From contig CAMVON010000002.1 of assembly GCA_947169155.1 (NCBI GenBank), positions 177,726-241,725 of the forward strand: a DNA stretch of 64,000 nt, written 5' to 3'. The notes under the pieces are model-generated. The model was not told the DNA's origin and searched no databases. It saw only the letters and a program-made list of their open reading frames with translations. Shown one piece after another: positions 17,589 to 25,851 of the stretch (position 1 is its first letter; the number at the start of each line of letters is the position of its first letter). The position numbers and the translations under genes were made by a program. Source of the DNA: an uncultured Clostridiaceae bacterium. Lineage in GTDB: Bacteria > Bacillota > Clostridia > TANB77 > CAG-465.

Positions 17589-18440
17589 TTGAAGGAAAAC
17601 AGAATAATAGTAACAACAATGTTTTTAAACTTAATCGTAGCAATAATAAAGCTTGTAACAGGACTTGTATTTTCTTTTTCTACATTAATAGCAGATTCAG
17701 TTCAATCTTTTATGGATGTAGTAACAGATGTAACAAGTTTAATTGCAAATAAAATAGGAAAAAGACGTGCAAATAAAACTTTTCCATTTGGATATGGACA
17801 AGTATATAGTGTTGCAAATCTATTTACTGGTGCACTATTATTCTTAATTGGAATATTTATTCTATATCAATTCTTCTTTTTTGATGGAGTATTTGTTCCT
17901 AAAAAAGAATTATTTACTATTCTTCTATCTGTATTAGTGCTTAAAGGTGTAGTGGTTTTTCTACTACAACATTATGGAAAAAATTATAAAAGTGAATTAA
18001 TGATAGAAGCATCAAAAGAATCATTTGCAGATTTCGTATCAACATGTGTAGTCCTTGGAGTTTCAGTATTATCACTTCTAGAAAAGTATATTCCAGAATC
18101 CATCAGCATAGATAAACTAGGAAGTTTGTGTATGGCTATATATGTTTTCTATATGGCTATTAAAATGATAGTTGCAAACATTCATGGAATGATGGCAAGA
18201 GCAGAAGATAACGAAGAAATAAAAGAAGATGTAGTAAAAGAAATTGAAAAGTACAAAGGAATTGAGCTAGATAAAATTAAAGTAATAAAAATGTCTACAT
18301 ACTACAGTGTATTTTTAAAATTGAAAGTTAATGAAAAGATGACAATTAAGAAATATATAGAAATTGAAAAAACTATTAAAAAGCATTTAAAAAACAAAAA
18401 CAGAACAATTAGGTTTATAGATATAGAACCTGTAGATTAA
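17589..18440 (+). CDS. CDF family cation transporter, second copy, with degenerate metal site
   Basis: Membrane transporter of the CDF type, 283 aa, shorter than the copy at 4669. Helix 2 carries ADSVQSFMDVVTD and the following loop TFPFGYGQVYSVAN, in place of the usual GHG-type motif. The helix-2 site reads Q-x-x-x-D and the helix-5 site E-x-x-x-D (ESFAD), so the metal-binding histidines are absent and selectivity or activity may differ. TTG start 4 bp after GAGGGAGAA. Ends 11 bp before the ADP-ribosyltransferase-like gene, so they are probably cotranscribed. A TATAAT at 17523-17528 may be its promoter; no good -35 is visible. Confidence 0.85.
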   Translation: MKENRIIVTTMFLNLIVAIIKLVTGLVFSFSTLIADSVQSFMDVVTDVTSLIANKIGKRRANKTFPFGYGQVYSVANLFTGALLFLIGIFILYQFFFFDGVFVPKKELFTILLSVLVLKGVVVFLLQHYGKNYKSELMIEASKESFADFVSTCVVLGVSVLSLLEKYIPESISIDKLGSLCMAIYVFYMAIKMIVANIHGMMARAEDNEEIKEDVVKEIEKYKGIELDKIKVIKMSTYYSVFLKLKVNEKMTIKKYIEIEKTIKKHLKNKNRTIRFIDIEPVD

Positions 18441-18451
18441 GAGGAGTTAAT

Positions 18452-20449
18452 ATGAATATAGAAGAAGCTAAGAAAAAATTAAAAATATCTGAAGAAGAAA
18501 TAGCAGCTTTAGAACATTATACTGGCTTTGAACATACAAGAATAAACTTGTTATGCAATATGGATCCTGAAGTAATTGAAAGCTTATCTAAAGATGGATG
18601 GCTCATGATTAAGGACAAAGAAGAATTAAAAAAATATATAGATAGATTTACTAATATTTATAGTGCTATGTATAAAAATTCTAAAAGCGGATATCACCCA
18701 ACTAGACTTGTTAGAGGAACTGGTATAAGCGATGTTGAAAAGTTAAGAGGCGTTGCAAACCAATATCTATCTACAACTAGATCAATTGAAGTTGCCAAAA
18801 CTTTCACACATGTTAAAGATCCAGCAATAGTATATCTAGATATGGAAGATGGAGTCCCTGCAATAGATATGGACAAATATCATAGTGAGAACGCAAGAAG
18901 TGAAGAAGAAGTTCTTATTGCTCCATTTTGTAGAGTGGTAGAAAACAAACTATATAGCAAATTTGACGGTTATACTTTCTATAACGTAAAAGTTGCAAAA
19001 CCAGAACTTAAAGAAAAAAGTCAAGAAGACCTTGAATCACTACAAAACAAAGTTATTAACTCTTTTGAAGATAATTTAGAATTAATTGAAGAATATCAAC
19101 AACTAAAAGACGATATTGAAATAATAAATGAAAGACTGCAAGCTGCAACAGTAACTGGCGCAGATAAAGAAGATATAAAGTACTTAGAAGATGAACTATT
19201 TAAAAAGAGAGAAAAATTCTTTGAAGTAACAAATAATGTTAATGACTATAAAAATAGCTTAAGAGGACTATTAGAAGGAAAATGTAGACAAAGAGAAATA
19301 GAAATAGATAAAGCAAAAGAAGAGATAGATAAATATAATTTAAAAGAGCAAGAAGAAACAAAGAAAAAAGTTGAAGAAGAGATTAGACAAGGACAAATAG
19401 GACAAACTAACGACCACATTACAGATACAATTAATAATTCTAAAGAGTTAGGAGCAAGTCTTGATGCAATATATGAGGATTTACTAAAAACAGATGAAAA
19501 ATCTAGAATAATGGCAGAATCATTAGGAATACCATATAAATCTAGAAGTGAAATTGGAGACATTAGTAAAAAAATTGAAGGAATAAAAGAAATACTTGCT
19601 CAATCTGAAAATACTGCAAGCGAGCAAAAATTAGACGTTCAAGATAAGGATATTTCTAAAGATATAGCTATAGAAAAAGATAGTGAAGTATCTAAGTACA
19701 GCTCAAGCATTATAGAAGCTCAAAGATTAGTTCAAAGTATTGAGTCTTATGGTGAAGAATTTTCAGATGAAGAGTTCTTAAATATAAAAGAAGAAGTATA
19801 TAAAAAAGCTATGAGTTTAATTAAAGAGGCAAAAACTTCAAAATTAAATGGCTTAAAAGAGGAAATTCAAAACAGAAAAGTAGGACTTTTTGGAAGACTA
19901 CTTGGAAAAGAAAAATTAAGACAAGCAGAGCTTAAAAATATAGAATTAAAAATAGAAGCTGAAAACAACAAGAAACCGGATTTAAGATTTAATGATTTTA
20001 GTGTAAGAACAACATTAGCAACATTATATAATGCTAAAGAGGAATTAGGAGAAGAAAACAGTCATAATCTTTCAGATTTTTATAACAAAATTAAAGATAA
20101 TTTTGCTTTAGAAAGTGGAAAATTTGATGATGAAAAAATAGCTCAAATAGCTAAAGAATTAGAAGGTAAAAATTTACCAATAGCATATGACCCAAAAGAG
20201 AAAACCAAAGTTAAGATTCAAAGAATACAAGAAGAAAATGAAAGATTAGAAATGGCTAATAAAGACACAAGAGAAGAACAAGATACAGAAGAAAGAGAAA
20301 GCTCAATAACAGATATGTTAAGATCTCTATCTGTTGTTAGAGAATGCGTAGAATCAAATCCATACTCGAAAGAATCAATGAAACAAAAGACAAAAAATAT
20401 AGAAGAACAAGATAAAATTAGAGAGGCTTTAGAATCTCAATTTAAATAA
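18452..20449 (+). CDS. ADP-ribosyltransferase-like domain protein with long coiled-coil tail
   Basis: Residues 12-165 match the pattern of the bacterial ADP-ribosyltransferase exoenzyme fold. An N-terminal EEEIAALEHYTGFEHTRIN is typical of the family. The NAD-binding arginine fits R88 (LVRGTG). STT at 107-109 (YLSTTRS) occupies the STS position, and E151-E-E153-V-L fits the E-x-E-[VIL]-L catalytic loop. The remaining ~480 residues are Glu/Lys-rich coiled coil with no membrane segment. No signal peptide, so it probably acts inside the cell. RBS GAGGAG. Gaps of 11 and 12 bp join it to a CDF transporter and a Nudix gene. The assignment rests on motif reading only; target unknown. Confidence 0.7.
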   Translation: MNIEEAKKKLKISEEEIAALEHYTGFEHTRINLLCNMDPEVIESLSKDGWLMIKDKEELKKYIDRFTNIYSAMYKNSKSGYHPTRLVRGTGISDVEKLRGVANQYLSTTRSIEVAKTFTHVKDPAIVYLDMEDGVPAIDMDKYHSENARSEEEVLIAPFCRVVENKLYSKFDGYTFYNVKVAKPELKEKSQEDLESLQNKVINSFEDNLELIEEYQQLKDDIEIINERLQAATVTGADKEDIKYLEDELFKKREKFFEVTNNVNDYKNSLRGLLEGKCRQREIEIDKAKEEIDKYNLKEQEETKKKVEEEIRQGQIGQTNDHITDTINNSKELGASLDAIYEDLLKTDEKSRIMAESLGIPYKSRSEIGDISKKIEGIKEILAQSENTASEQKLDVQDKDISKDIAIEKDSEVSKYSSSIIEAQRLVQSIESYGEEFSDEEFLNIKEEVYKKAMSLIKEAKTSKLNGLKEEIQNRKVGLFGRLLGKEKLRQAELKNIELKIEAENNKKPDLRFNDFSVRTTLATLYNAKEELGEENSHNLSDFYNKIKDNFALESGKFDDEKIAQIAKELEGKNLPIAYDPKEKTKVKIQRIQEENERLEMANKDTREEQDTEERESSITDMLRSLSVVRECVESNPYSKESMKQKTKNIEEQDKIREALESQFK

Positions 20450-20461
20450 AGGAGAAATACT

Positions 20462-20905
20462 ATGAGACTACCAAAACAAGTGTTAATAATTCTATATAGA
20501 GTAAAGAATGAAAAGATAGAATATTGCATTTTCAAAAGAAGAGATTTACAAGTCTGGCAATTTGTAGCAGGAGGAGCAGAAGATTTTGATAAAGATATCA
20601 TAGAATCTGCTAAAAGAGAGCTTTTTGAAGAAACAAGTATTAAAGATATTGAACTTGAAAAACTTGAAATAACAACAAAAATTCCAGTAGTAAATGTAGT
20701 AAAAGATTTTATATGGGGAAAAGATGTTTTTTATTCTGAAGAATTTGCATTTGCTGCAAATATTAATGATAAAGAAATCACACTAAGTTTAGAACATGAT
20801 GAATATAAATGGGTAGATTATGAAGAAGCTAAATCTATATTAAGATATGATAGCAACAAAAGTGCTTTGTGGGAAATAAATGAAAAATTAATAAGAAGAC
20901 TATAA
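20462..20905 (+). CDS. Nudix hydrolase
   Basis: 147-aa Nudix-fold hydrolase of nucleoside-diphosphate-X compounds. The catalytic helix contains RELFEETSI, so the REUxEE core is intact, but the first glutamate of the Nudix box is replaced by lysine (GGAEDFDK). Overall it resembles dihydroneopterin-triphosphate pyrophosphatase-type Nudix proteins (VLIILYR, QFVAGGAED). It lies 12 bp after the ADP-ribosyltransferase-like gene, which makes an ADP-ribose or NAD-related substrate worth testing. RBS AAAGGAGAA. Confidence 0.88.
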   Translation: MRLPKQVLIILYRVKNEKIEYCIFKRRDLQVWQFVAGGAEDFDKDIIESAKRELFEETSIKDIELEKLEITTKIPVVNVVKDFIWGKDVFYSEEFAFAANINDKEITLSLEHDEYKWVDYEEAKSILRYDSNKSALWEINEKLIRRL

Positions 20906-20934
20906 ATTCATAAGATATAAATAGAGGTAATTAG

Positions 20935-21453
20935 ATGGATAAAGCAATAATAGTAGGAAATGCAATAGCTTTTATATCGGCAATGATAATGGTACTTGCA
21001 GGACTAATGCAAAATAAAAAGAAAATAATACTTACAGAGACAATTCATATTGCATTAGCAGTAGTAAGTGATTTAGTACTAGGTGGAATAACTGGGGCAA
21101 TAGTAAATATGGTAAGTATGATAAGAAATTATCTGTGCTATAAAGATAAATTAAATATACCATTAAAAACGATTATTATAGTTTTAGCATCAACACTTAC
21201 TATAATTTTTAACAATTTAGGAATTATTGGCTATTTGCCATTAATTAGCATAATTATCTATACTATATTTATAGATTTAAAAGATGTAGTAATATTTAAA
21301 TATATAGTTATTTTCTCACTTACATTATGGTGCATATACGACTTTACAATACACTCTAACATATTTTTGCTTTTTGACATCTTATCTATACTATCTAATT
21401 TAGTGGCTATTATAAAAATAAAACAAAAGAATAATATAAAAAGAAAACAATAA
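20935..21453 (+). CDS. YgjV-like inner-membrane protein
   Basis: 172-aa integral membrane protein with about five to six hydrophobic helices and a basic C-terminus (IKIKQKNNIKRKQ). The pattern of helix 1, the short LMQNKKK loop, then MVSMIRNYLCYKDK fits the YgjV family, whose function is unknown. RBS GAGGTAA. Last gene of the block, followed by a strong terminator. Confidence 0.7.
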   Translation: MDKAIIVGNAIAFISAMIMVLAGLMQNKKKIILTETIHIALAVVSDLVLGGITGAIVNMVSMIRNYLCYKDKLNIPLKTIIIVLASTLTIIFNNLGIIGYLPLISIIIYTIFIDLKDVVIFKYIVIFSLTLWCIYDFTIHSNIFLLFDILSILSNLVAIIKIKQKNNIKRKQ

Positions 21454-21457
21454 AATG

Positions 21458-21487
21458 GATTACCTAAACAATTAGGTAATCTTTTTT
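21458..21487 (+). terminator. Terminator after the YgjV-like gene
   Basis: Perfect 10-bp stem GATTACCTAA/TTAGGTAATC, 4-nt loop, six T. Confidence 0.9.
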
Positions 21488-21529
21488 GCTTATTATTTTA
21501 CTTATTTACTTTATTAAATCTCAATATTA

Positions 21530-21538
21530 TGTTATAAT
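21530..21538 (+). promoter_or_regulatory. Extended -10 promoter of rbgA
   Basis: TGTTATAAT extended -10 element; no clear -35 at standard distance. Confidence 0.5.
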
Positions 21539-21581
21539 ATAACCATATTGTGTAAACTTGAAGGAAAGGAAGGTGAATTAA

Positions 21582-22517
21582 ATGGCAAAAAGAAATAAAT
21601 ATGATAACAAAGGTGATGGAATAGATACATCAAAATCTAATATAAACTGGTATCCAGGACATATGGTAAAAGCTATCAACGATATTAAATCTGTTCTAAA
21701 ACTAATAGACATTGTAGTTGAAGTGTGTGACGCAAGACTACCATTATCTAGTTGTAATCCAATTATTGAAGAATTAGCTAAAGATAAGCAAAAAATAATG
21801 GTATTAAATAAAAAAGATTTAGCAGATGATGAAGAAACTAAAAAATGGATAAAATATTTTGAAGAAAAAGACATGATATGTCTTGCTGTTGATTCATCTG
21901 AACCTCAAGATATAAAGAAAATAATAGATGCAATTATCACTAAAGGTAAAGTTGCATACAAAACTAAAGTCGAGTCATTGAATGTAGACTTTAACCCGAT
22001 TTATAGAGTGTTAATTGCAGGAATACCAAATGTTGGTAAATCTACTATTATAAATAAAATTGCCAAAAGAAATGCTGCAGAGGTTTCAAATAAACCTGGC
22101 GTAACAGTAAGAAAGCAATGGATAAGAGTACAAGATAACATCGAGTTGTTAGATACACCCGGCCTTTTGTGGCCGAGATTAGATAACAATAATGCAGGAG
22201 AAAAACTTGCATTAACTGGAAATATAAAACAAGAAATATTAGAAATAGAAGGGTTAGCTTGCAAAGGTATTGAATTTATGCTTGAAAACAAAAAATATTT
22301 AAGCATGTTTATAGAAAAATATAAATTAGAAGATGAAGATATTGAATATATAGATTCATATGATATATTAGAACTTGTTGGAAGAAAAAGAGGATGCTTA
22401 ATGTCTGGTGGTCATGTGGATACAGAAAAAGCAGCAAAAATATTCTTAGATGAGTTAAAAGATGGGAAAATAGGCAGAATAACCCTTGAAAGTGTTGAAA
22501 GCGAGGATGTTAAATAA
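21582..22517 (+). CDS. rbgA: Ribosome biogenesis GTPase RbgA (YlqF)
   Basis: Circularly permuted GTPase needed for late 50S assembly. The G motifs occur in the order G4 (LNKKDL), G1 (GIPNVGKST), G3 (DTPG), which defines the family. An N-terminal INWYPGHMVKA motif is conserved. 311 aa. In Bacillus this gene directly follows rplS; here a 5-kb block separates them. The stop overlaps the proS start. Confidence 0.95.
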   Translation: MAKRNKYDNKGDGIDTSKSNINWYPGHMVKAINDIKSVLKLIDIVVEVCDARLPLSSCNPIIEELAKDKQKIMVLNKKDLADDEETKKWIKYFEEKDMICLAVDSSEPQDIKKIIDAIITKGKVAYKTKVESLNVDFNPIYRVLIAGIPNVGKSTIINKIAKRNAAEVSNKPGVTVRKQWIRVQDNIELLDTPGLLWPRLDNNNAGEKLALTGNIKQEILEIEGLACKGIEFMLENKKYLSMFIEKYKLEDEDIEYIDSYDILELVGRKRGCLMSGGHVDTEKAAKIFLDELKDGKIGRITLESVESEDVK

Positions 22518-23956
22518 TGAGTGAAAATAAAGAATTTGTAAAAGATATAACAAAAATGGATGAAGATTTTGCTAAATGGTACACAGATATTATTCTAAAA
22601 TCTGAATTAGTAGATTATGCACCAGTAAAAGGATGCATGGTTATGAGACCATATGGATATGCATTATGGGAAAACATACAAGATGTTTTAGATAAAAAAT
22701 TTAAAGAAACAGGACATAAAAATTGTTATTTCCCATTACTTATTCCAGAATCTTTATTAACTAAAGAAAAAGAACATGTTGAAGGATTTGCACCAGAAGT
22801 TGCATGGGTAACTCATGGTGGAGATAAAGAATTAGAAGAAAGAGTATGTATTAGACCTACATCTGAAACAATAATATGTACTATGTATGCTAAATGGTTA
22901 AATTCATATAGAGATTTACCATTCTTATATAATCAATGGGCAAATGTTGTAAGATGGGAAAAAACTACAAGACCATTCTTAAGAACATCTGAATTTTTAT
23001 GGCAAGAAGGTCATACAATACATGAAACTCCAGAAGAAGCTAAAGAAGAAACTCACAGAATGCATCAAATATATGCAGATTTTATGAGAGAATATTTAGC
23101 ACTTCCAGTAATAATGGGACAAAAATCTGAAAAAGAAAAATTTGCAGGTGCTGAAGAAACATATACAGTTGAATCAATGATGCATGATGGAAAAGCACTA
23201 CAAGCTGGAACATCACACTATTTTGGAAATCATTTTGCTAAAGCTTTTGATATCAAATTTCAAAATAGAAAAGGTGAAATGGAATATCCATACCAAACAT
23301 CTTGGGGAGTATCTACAAGAATGATTGGTGGAATAATTATGACTCATGGAGATGATAGAGGATTAAAACTACCTCCAAAAATAGCTCCAATTCAAGTAGT
23401 AATTGTTCCTATTGCACAACAAAAAGAAGGAGTTCTAGAAAAAGTTGAAGAATTAAAAACAAGACTAGAAAAAACATTTAGAATTGAAACAGATACAAGA
23501 GAAGAGGTAACTCCAGGATACAAATTTAATCATTGGGAACTTAGAGGTGTACCAGTTAGAATTGAAATTGGACCTAGAGATATTGAAGCAAATCAATGTA
23601 TATTATTCAGACGTGATACATTAGAAAAAGAAACAGTATCTTTAGATGAACTAGAAGAAAAACTAACAGCACTTTTAGAAGATATACAAAACAATATGTA
23701 TAAAATGGCAGAAGACAACACAAAAGCAAGAACTTTCTATGCACATAATTGGGATGAATATATTAAATTATTCTCAGAAAGAGAAGGATTTGCAAAAATT
23801 ATGTGGTGTGGAGATAGGGCTTGTGAAGATAAAGTTAAAGAAGCAAATGCAACTACATTTAGATGTATACCATTTGAACAAGATAAATTCCAAGATACTT
23901 GCACAATTTGTGGAAAGCCAGCAAAACATATGGTTTATGCAGCAAGACAATATTAA
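22517..23956 (+). CDS. proS: Prolyl-tRNA synthetase, short (archaeal/eukaryote-like) type
   Basis: Class II aminoacyl-tRNA synthetase charging tRNA-Pro. Class II motifs are visible: motif 2 around TSEFLWQEGHT and motif 3 around GDDRGLKLPP. 479 aa and no editing insertion between motifs 2 and 3, so it is the ProS3 form. The C-terminal zinc-like region has cysteines in CGDRAC and CTICGKPA. A freestanding YbaK deacylase occurs at 48.6 kb and could supply missing proofreading. Overlaps rbgA by one base. Confidence 0.95.
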   Translation: MSENKEFVKDITKMDEDFAKWYTDIILKSELVDYAPVKGCMVMRPYGYALWENIQDVLDKKFKETGHKNCYFPLLIPESLLTKEKEHVEGFAPEVAWVTHGGDKELEERVCIRPTSETIICTMYAKWLNSYRDLPFLYNQWANVVRWEKTTRPFLRTSEFLWQEGHTIHETPEEAKEETHRMHQIYADFMREYLALPVIMGQKSEKEKFAGAEETYTVESMMHDGKALQAGTSHYFGNHFAKAFDIKFQNRKGEMEYPYQTSWGVSTRMIGGIIMTHGDDRGLKLPPKIAPIQVVIVPIAQQKEGVLEKVEELKTRLEKTFRIETDTREEVTPGYKFNHWELRGVPVRIEIGPRDIEANQCILFRRDTLEKETVSLDELEEKLTALLEDIQNNMYKMAEDNTKARTFYAHNWDEYIKLFSEREGFAKIMWCGDRACEDKVKEANATTFRCIPFEQDKFQDTCTICGKPAKHMVYAARQY

Positions 23957-23978
23957 AAATAATATAGTAATAATTAAG

Positions 23979-24003
23979 AAAAGAAGTACAATGTACTTCT
24001 TTT
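23979..24003 (+). terminator. Hairpin after proS
   Basis: Perfect 11-bp stem AAAAGAAGTAC/GTACTTCTTTT with a 3-nt loop. The T tract is in the 3' arm, so termination may be partial and read into the next gene. Confidence 0.6.
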
Positions 24004-24029
24004 CGTGCGTTTTAGGAGGTTTTACAATT

Positions 24030-24806
24030 TTGGACAAAATTTATTATTTATGGTTGGAATTATTAAGAGAAAGCAATGCTATAATTAATTGTGAATATAT
24101 AAAAGAAAATATATCAAATTCAAGCATAATAGCACTTTTTAAAGGAGAAAATGTAATAGATGAAAAGTTAAACAATAGTATAGTAAAAAGCTTTTTAGAC
24201 AAAAATATAAAAGAAAGAACAATTAGACTATATAACAAAATTGAAGAAAACAAATTAAGGATAATAACAAGAGAAGAAAAAGATTTTCCAAAAAGAATGA
24301 AAAATGCATTTTGTATAATTACTAATTTAAATTTTACCAAAAATTTAAATAATAAAAATGTATATATTTACTATGCAAATTATTATTCTAAGGTTGCTAA
24401 GTCAATAACCAAATATAACTATGAAGTAATAAAAGAATTAGATTATAATTTATTTTGTGAATATGAGGAAATTGAAACCATAAAAATAGATAAATTAGAA
24501 AAATATCTAAATAACAAAAATAAAGAAAAATATTTATTTGACTTGAATAACTATATTTTTTATATTGCAGGAGAAATAGATATTTTATCTATTATAGATA
24601 TGGTAATAATTATTGAGGCACAATATGAAGGAAATATAGTTGAAAAAGTAAACTATTTCGTAGAAAAATCTATACCAATTTTAGTTTTTCCAAATAGTAT
24701 ATTTAACAAAAATAGTTATTTTTCAAATTACTTAATTAAACAAGGAGCAGATATTGCACTTGGAAAGAGCGATATATTATTTGCGCTTAAGTCCTTATCC
24801 TGTTGA
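24030..24806 (+). CDS. Divergent DprA/Smf-like protein
   Basis: The same frame is open back into proS, but the true start is the TTG at 24030, ten bases after AGGAGG (258 aa). Part of the sequence follows DprA: LRIITREEKDFPKRMKN corresponds to the segment before the Rossmann fold, and MVIIIEAQYEGNIVEK, VFPNSIFNKNSYFSN and LIKQGADIAL correspond to its C-terminal third. The phosphate-binding GxRxAS-type motif of normal DprA cannot be found, and the region is full of Asn and Lys. DprA loads RecA on incoming DNA; this copy may have lost or changed that role. In Bacillus, smf also lies downstream of rbgA. Confidence 0.65.
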   Translation: MDKIYYLWLELLRESNAIINCEYIKENISNSSIIALFKGENVIDEKLNNSIVKSFLDKNIKERTIRLYNKIEENKLRIITREEKDFPKRMKNAFCIITNLNFTKNLNNKNVYIYYANYYSKVAKSITKYNYEVIKELDYNLFCEYEEIETIKIDKLEKYLNNKNKEKYLFDLNNYIFYIAGEIDILSIIDMVIIIEAQYEGNIVEKVNYFVEKSIPILVFPNSIFNKNSYFSNYLIKQGADIALGKSDILFALKSLSC

Positions 24807-24832
24807 CATTTTTTAAATATTTGTTATATAAT
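24803..24832 (+). promoter_or_regulatory. Sigma-A promoter of the sortase gene
   Basis: TTGACA (24803-24808) overlapping the previous stop codon, 18-bp spacer, TATAAT (24827-24832). Confidence 0.75.
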
Positions 24833-24858
24833 TTTAAATGTGAAAAGAGGAGATATAA

Positions 24859-25710
24859 ATGGAGGAAAATAACCTACAAGAGCAAGAAGTAAAAACAGTA
24901 AGAAGCGCGAATGCAGATAACAAAGAAAAGAAAGCAAAAAAAGAAAAAAAGCCTAGAAGTGTAGTTGATACCATAATTTCTATTGTAATTCTTTGCGTAT
25001 GTATTGCTGGATTAATATATTCAGGTTCAAAATTATTAAATTGGCTTAAAAATAATATTACTAGTAACAAATTAATAACTGAAATTAATGATATTGCAGG
25101 AGTTCCAAATATTGGAAAAGATGAAAATCCTGGAGCAGAATTTGGACTAGATTTTGAAGCATTATGTGCATATAACCCAGACATTGTTGGATGGATAAGA
25201 ATTCCTGGAACAAGTATAAGCTACTCAATATGTCAAGCAGATGACAATAACAAATATTTAAGACATTCAGTAGATTTAACATGGAATGAATTTGGATGGC
25301 CTTTTATGGATCATAAAAATGCATCAGATTTCACAGATAAAAATACAGTAATTTATGGACATAATATTGTTAGTGGATTAATGTTTGCAGATTTATCATA
25401 CATATATAATGGAATACTTGGAAATGACGTTGAAATAGACATTTACAGAAAAGACTATAGACTATTAAGATATAAAGTATTTTCTTCATATATTGTAGAT
25501 CCAGAGTTATATTATACTACAACTGCTTTTAAGGATAATGAATCATATAGTGAATTTTTAAATATAATTAAAAACAGATCATCACTTATGACAAACCAAA
25601 CAGTCGGCGTAGAAGATAATGTATTAACACTATCTACATGTACATCAGACGCAAAAAGAAGAATTGTTGTACACGCAAAATTAGTTTCAAATGAACCAAT
25701 GCCTAGATAA
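24859..25710 (+). CDS. srtB: Class B sortase
   Basis: Membrane-anchored transpeptidase that links surface proteins to peptidoglycan. The N-terminus is charged and cytoplasmic, followed by one membrane helix (about residues 37-58). The catalytic triad fits H168 (VIYGHN), C261 (LSTCTSD) and R267/R268. 283 aa; RBS GAGGAGAT. No substrate with a visible NPQTN-type or LPXTG signal is encoded in the window. Confidence 0.92.
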   Translation: MEENNLQEQEVKTVRSANADNKEKKAKKEKKPRSVVDTIISIVILCVCIAGLIYSGSKLLNWLKNNITSNKLITEINDIAGVPNIGKDENPGAEFGLDFEALCAYNPDIVGWIRIPGTSISYSICQADDNNKYLRHSVDLTWNEFGWPFMDHKNASDFTDKNTVIYGHNIVSGLMFADLSYIYNGILGNDVEIDIYRKDYRLLRYKVFSSYIVDPELYYTTTAFKDNESYSEFLNIIKNRSSLMTNQTVGVEDNVLTLSTCTSDAKRRIVVHAKLVSNEPMPR

Positions 25711-25715
25711 TAATT

Positions 25716-25751
25716 TAAAAAGTGCATACTCAAAATAGTATGTACTTTTTT
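25716..25751 (+). terminator. Terminator after the sortase gene
   Basis: Stem AAAGTGCATACT/AGTATGTACTTT (one G-T pair) with TTTTTT. Confidence 0.8.
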
Positions 25752-25799
25752 GTTTATTTAATCATTTAGAAATTTATTTAATAAATTTAATTTTATTTA

Positions 25800-25828
25800 T
25801 TTACAACCAAAAACTTATGTTGTATAAT
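25800..25828 (+). promoter_or_regulatory. Promoter of the propeller-like membrane protein gene
   Basis: TTTACA (25800-25805), 17-bp spacer, TATAAT (25823-25828). Confidence 0.7.
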
Positions 25829-25851
25829 AAATACCCTGCATAAGAGGGGAG

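Noticed and set aside
23739..24029. In-frame upstream extension of the DprA-like gene overlapping proS
   Set aside because: It overlaps the proS 3' end in another frame and has no ribosome site; the TTG at 24030 has a strong AGGAGG.
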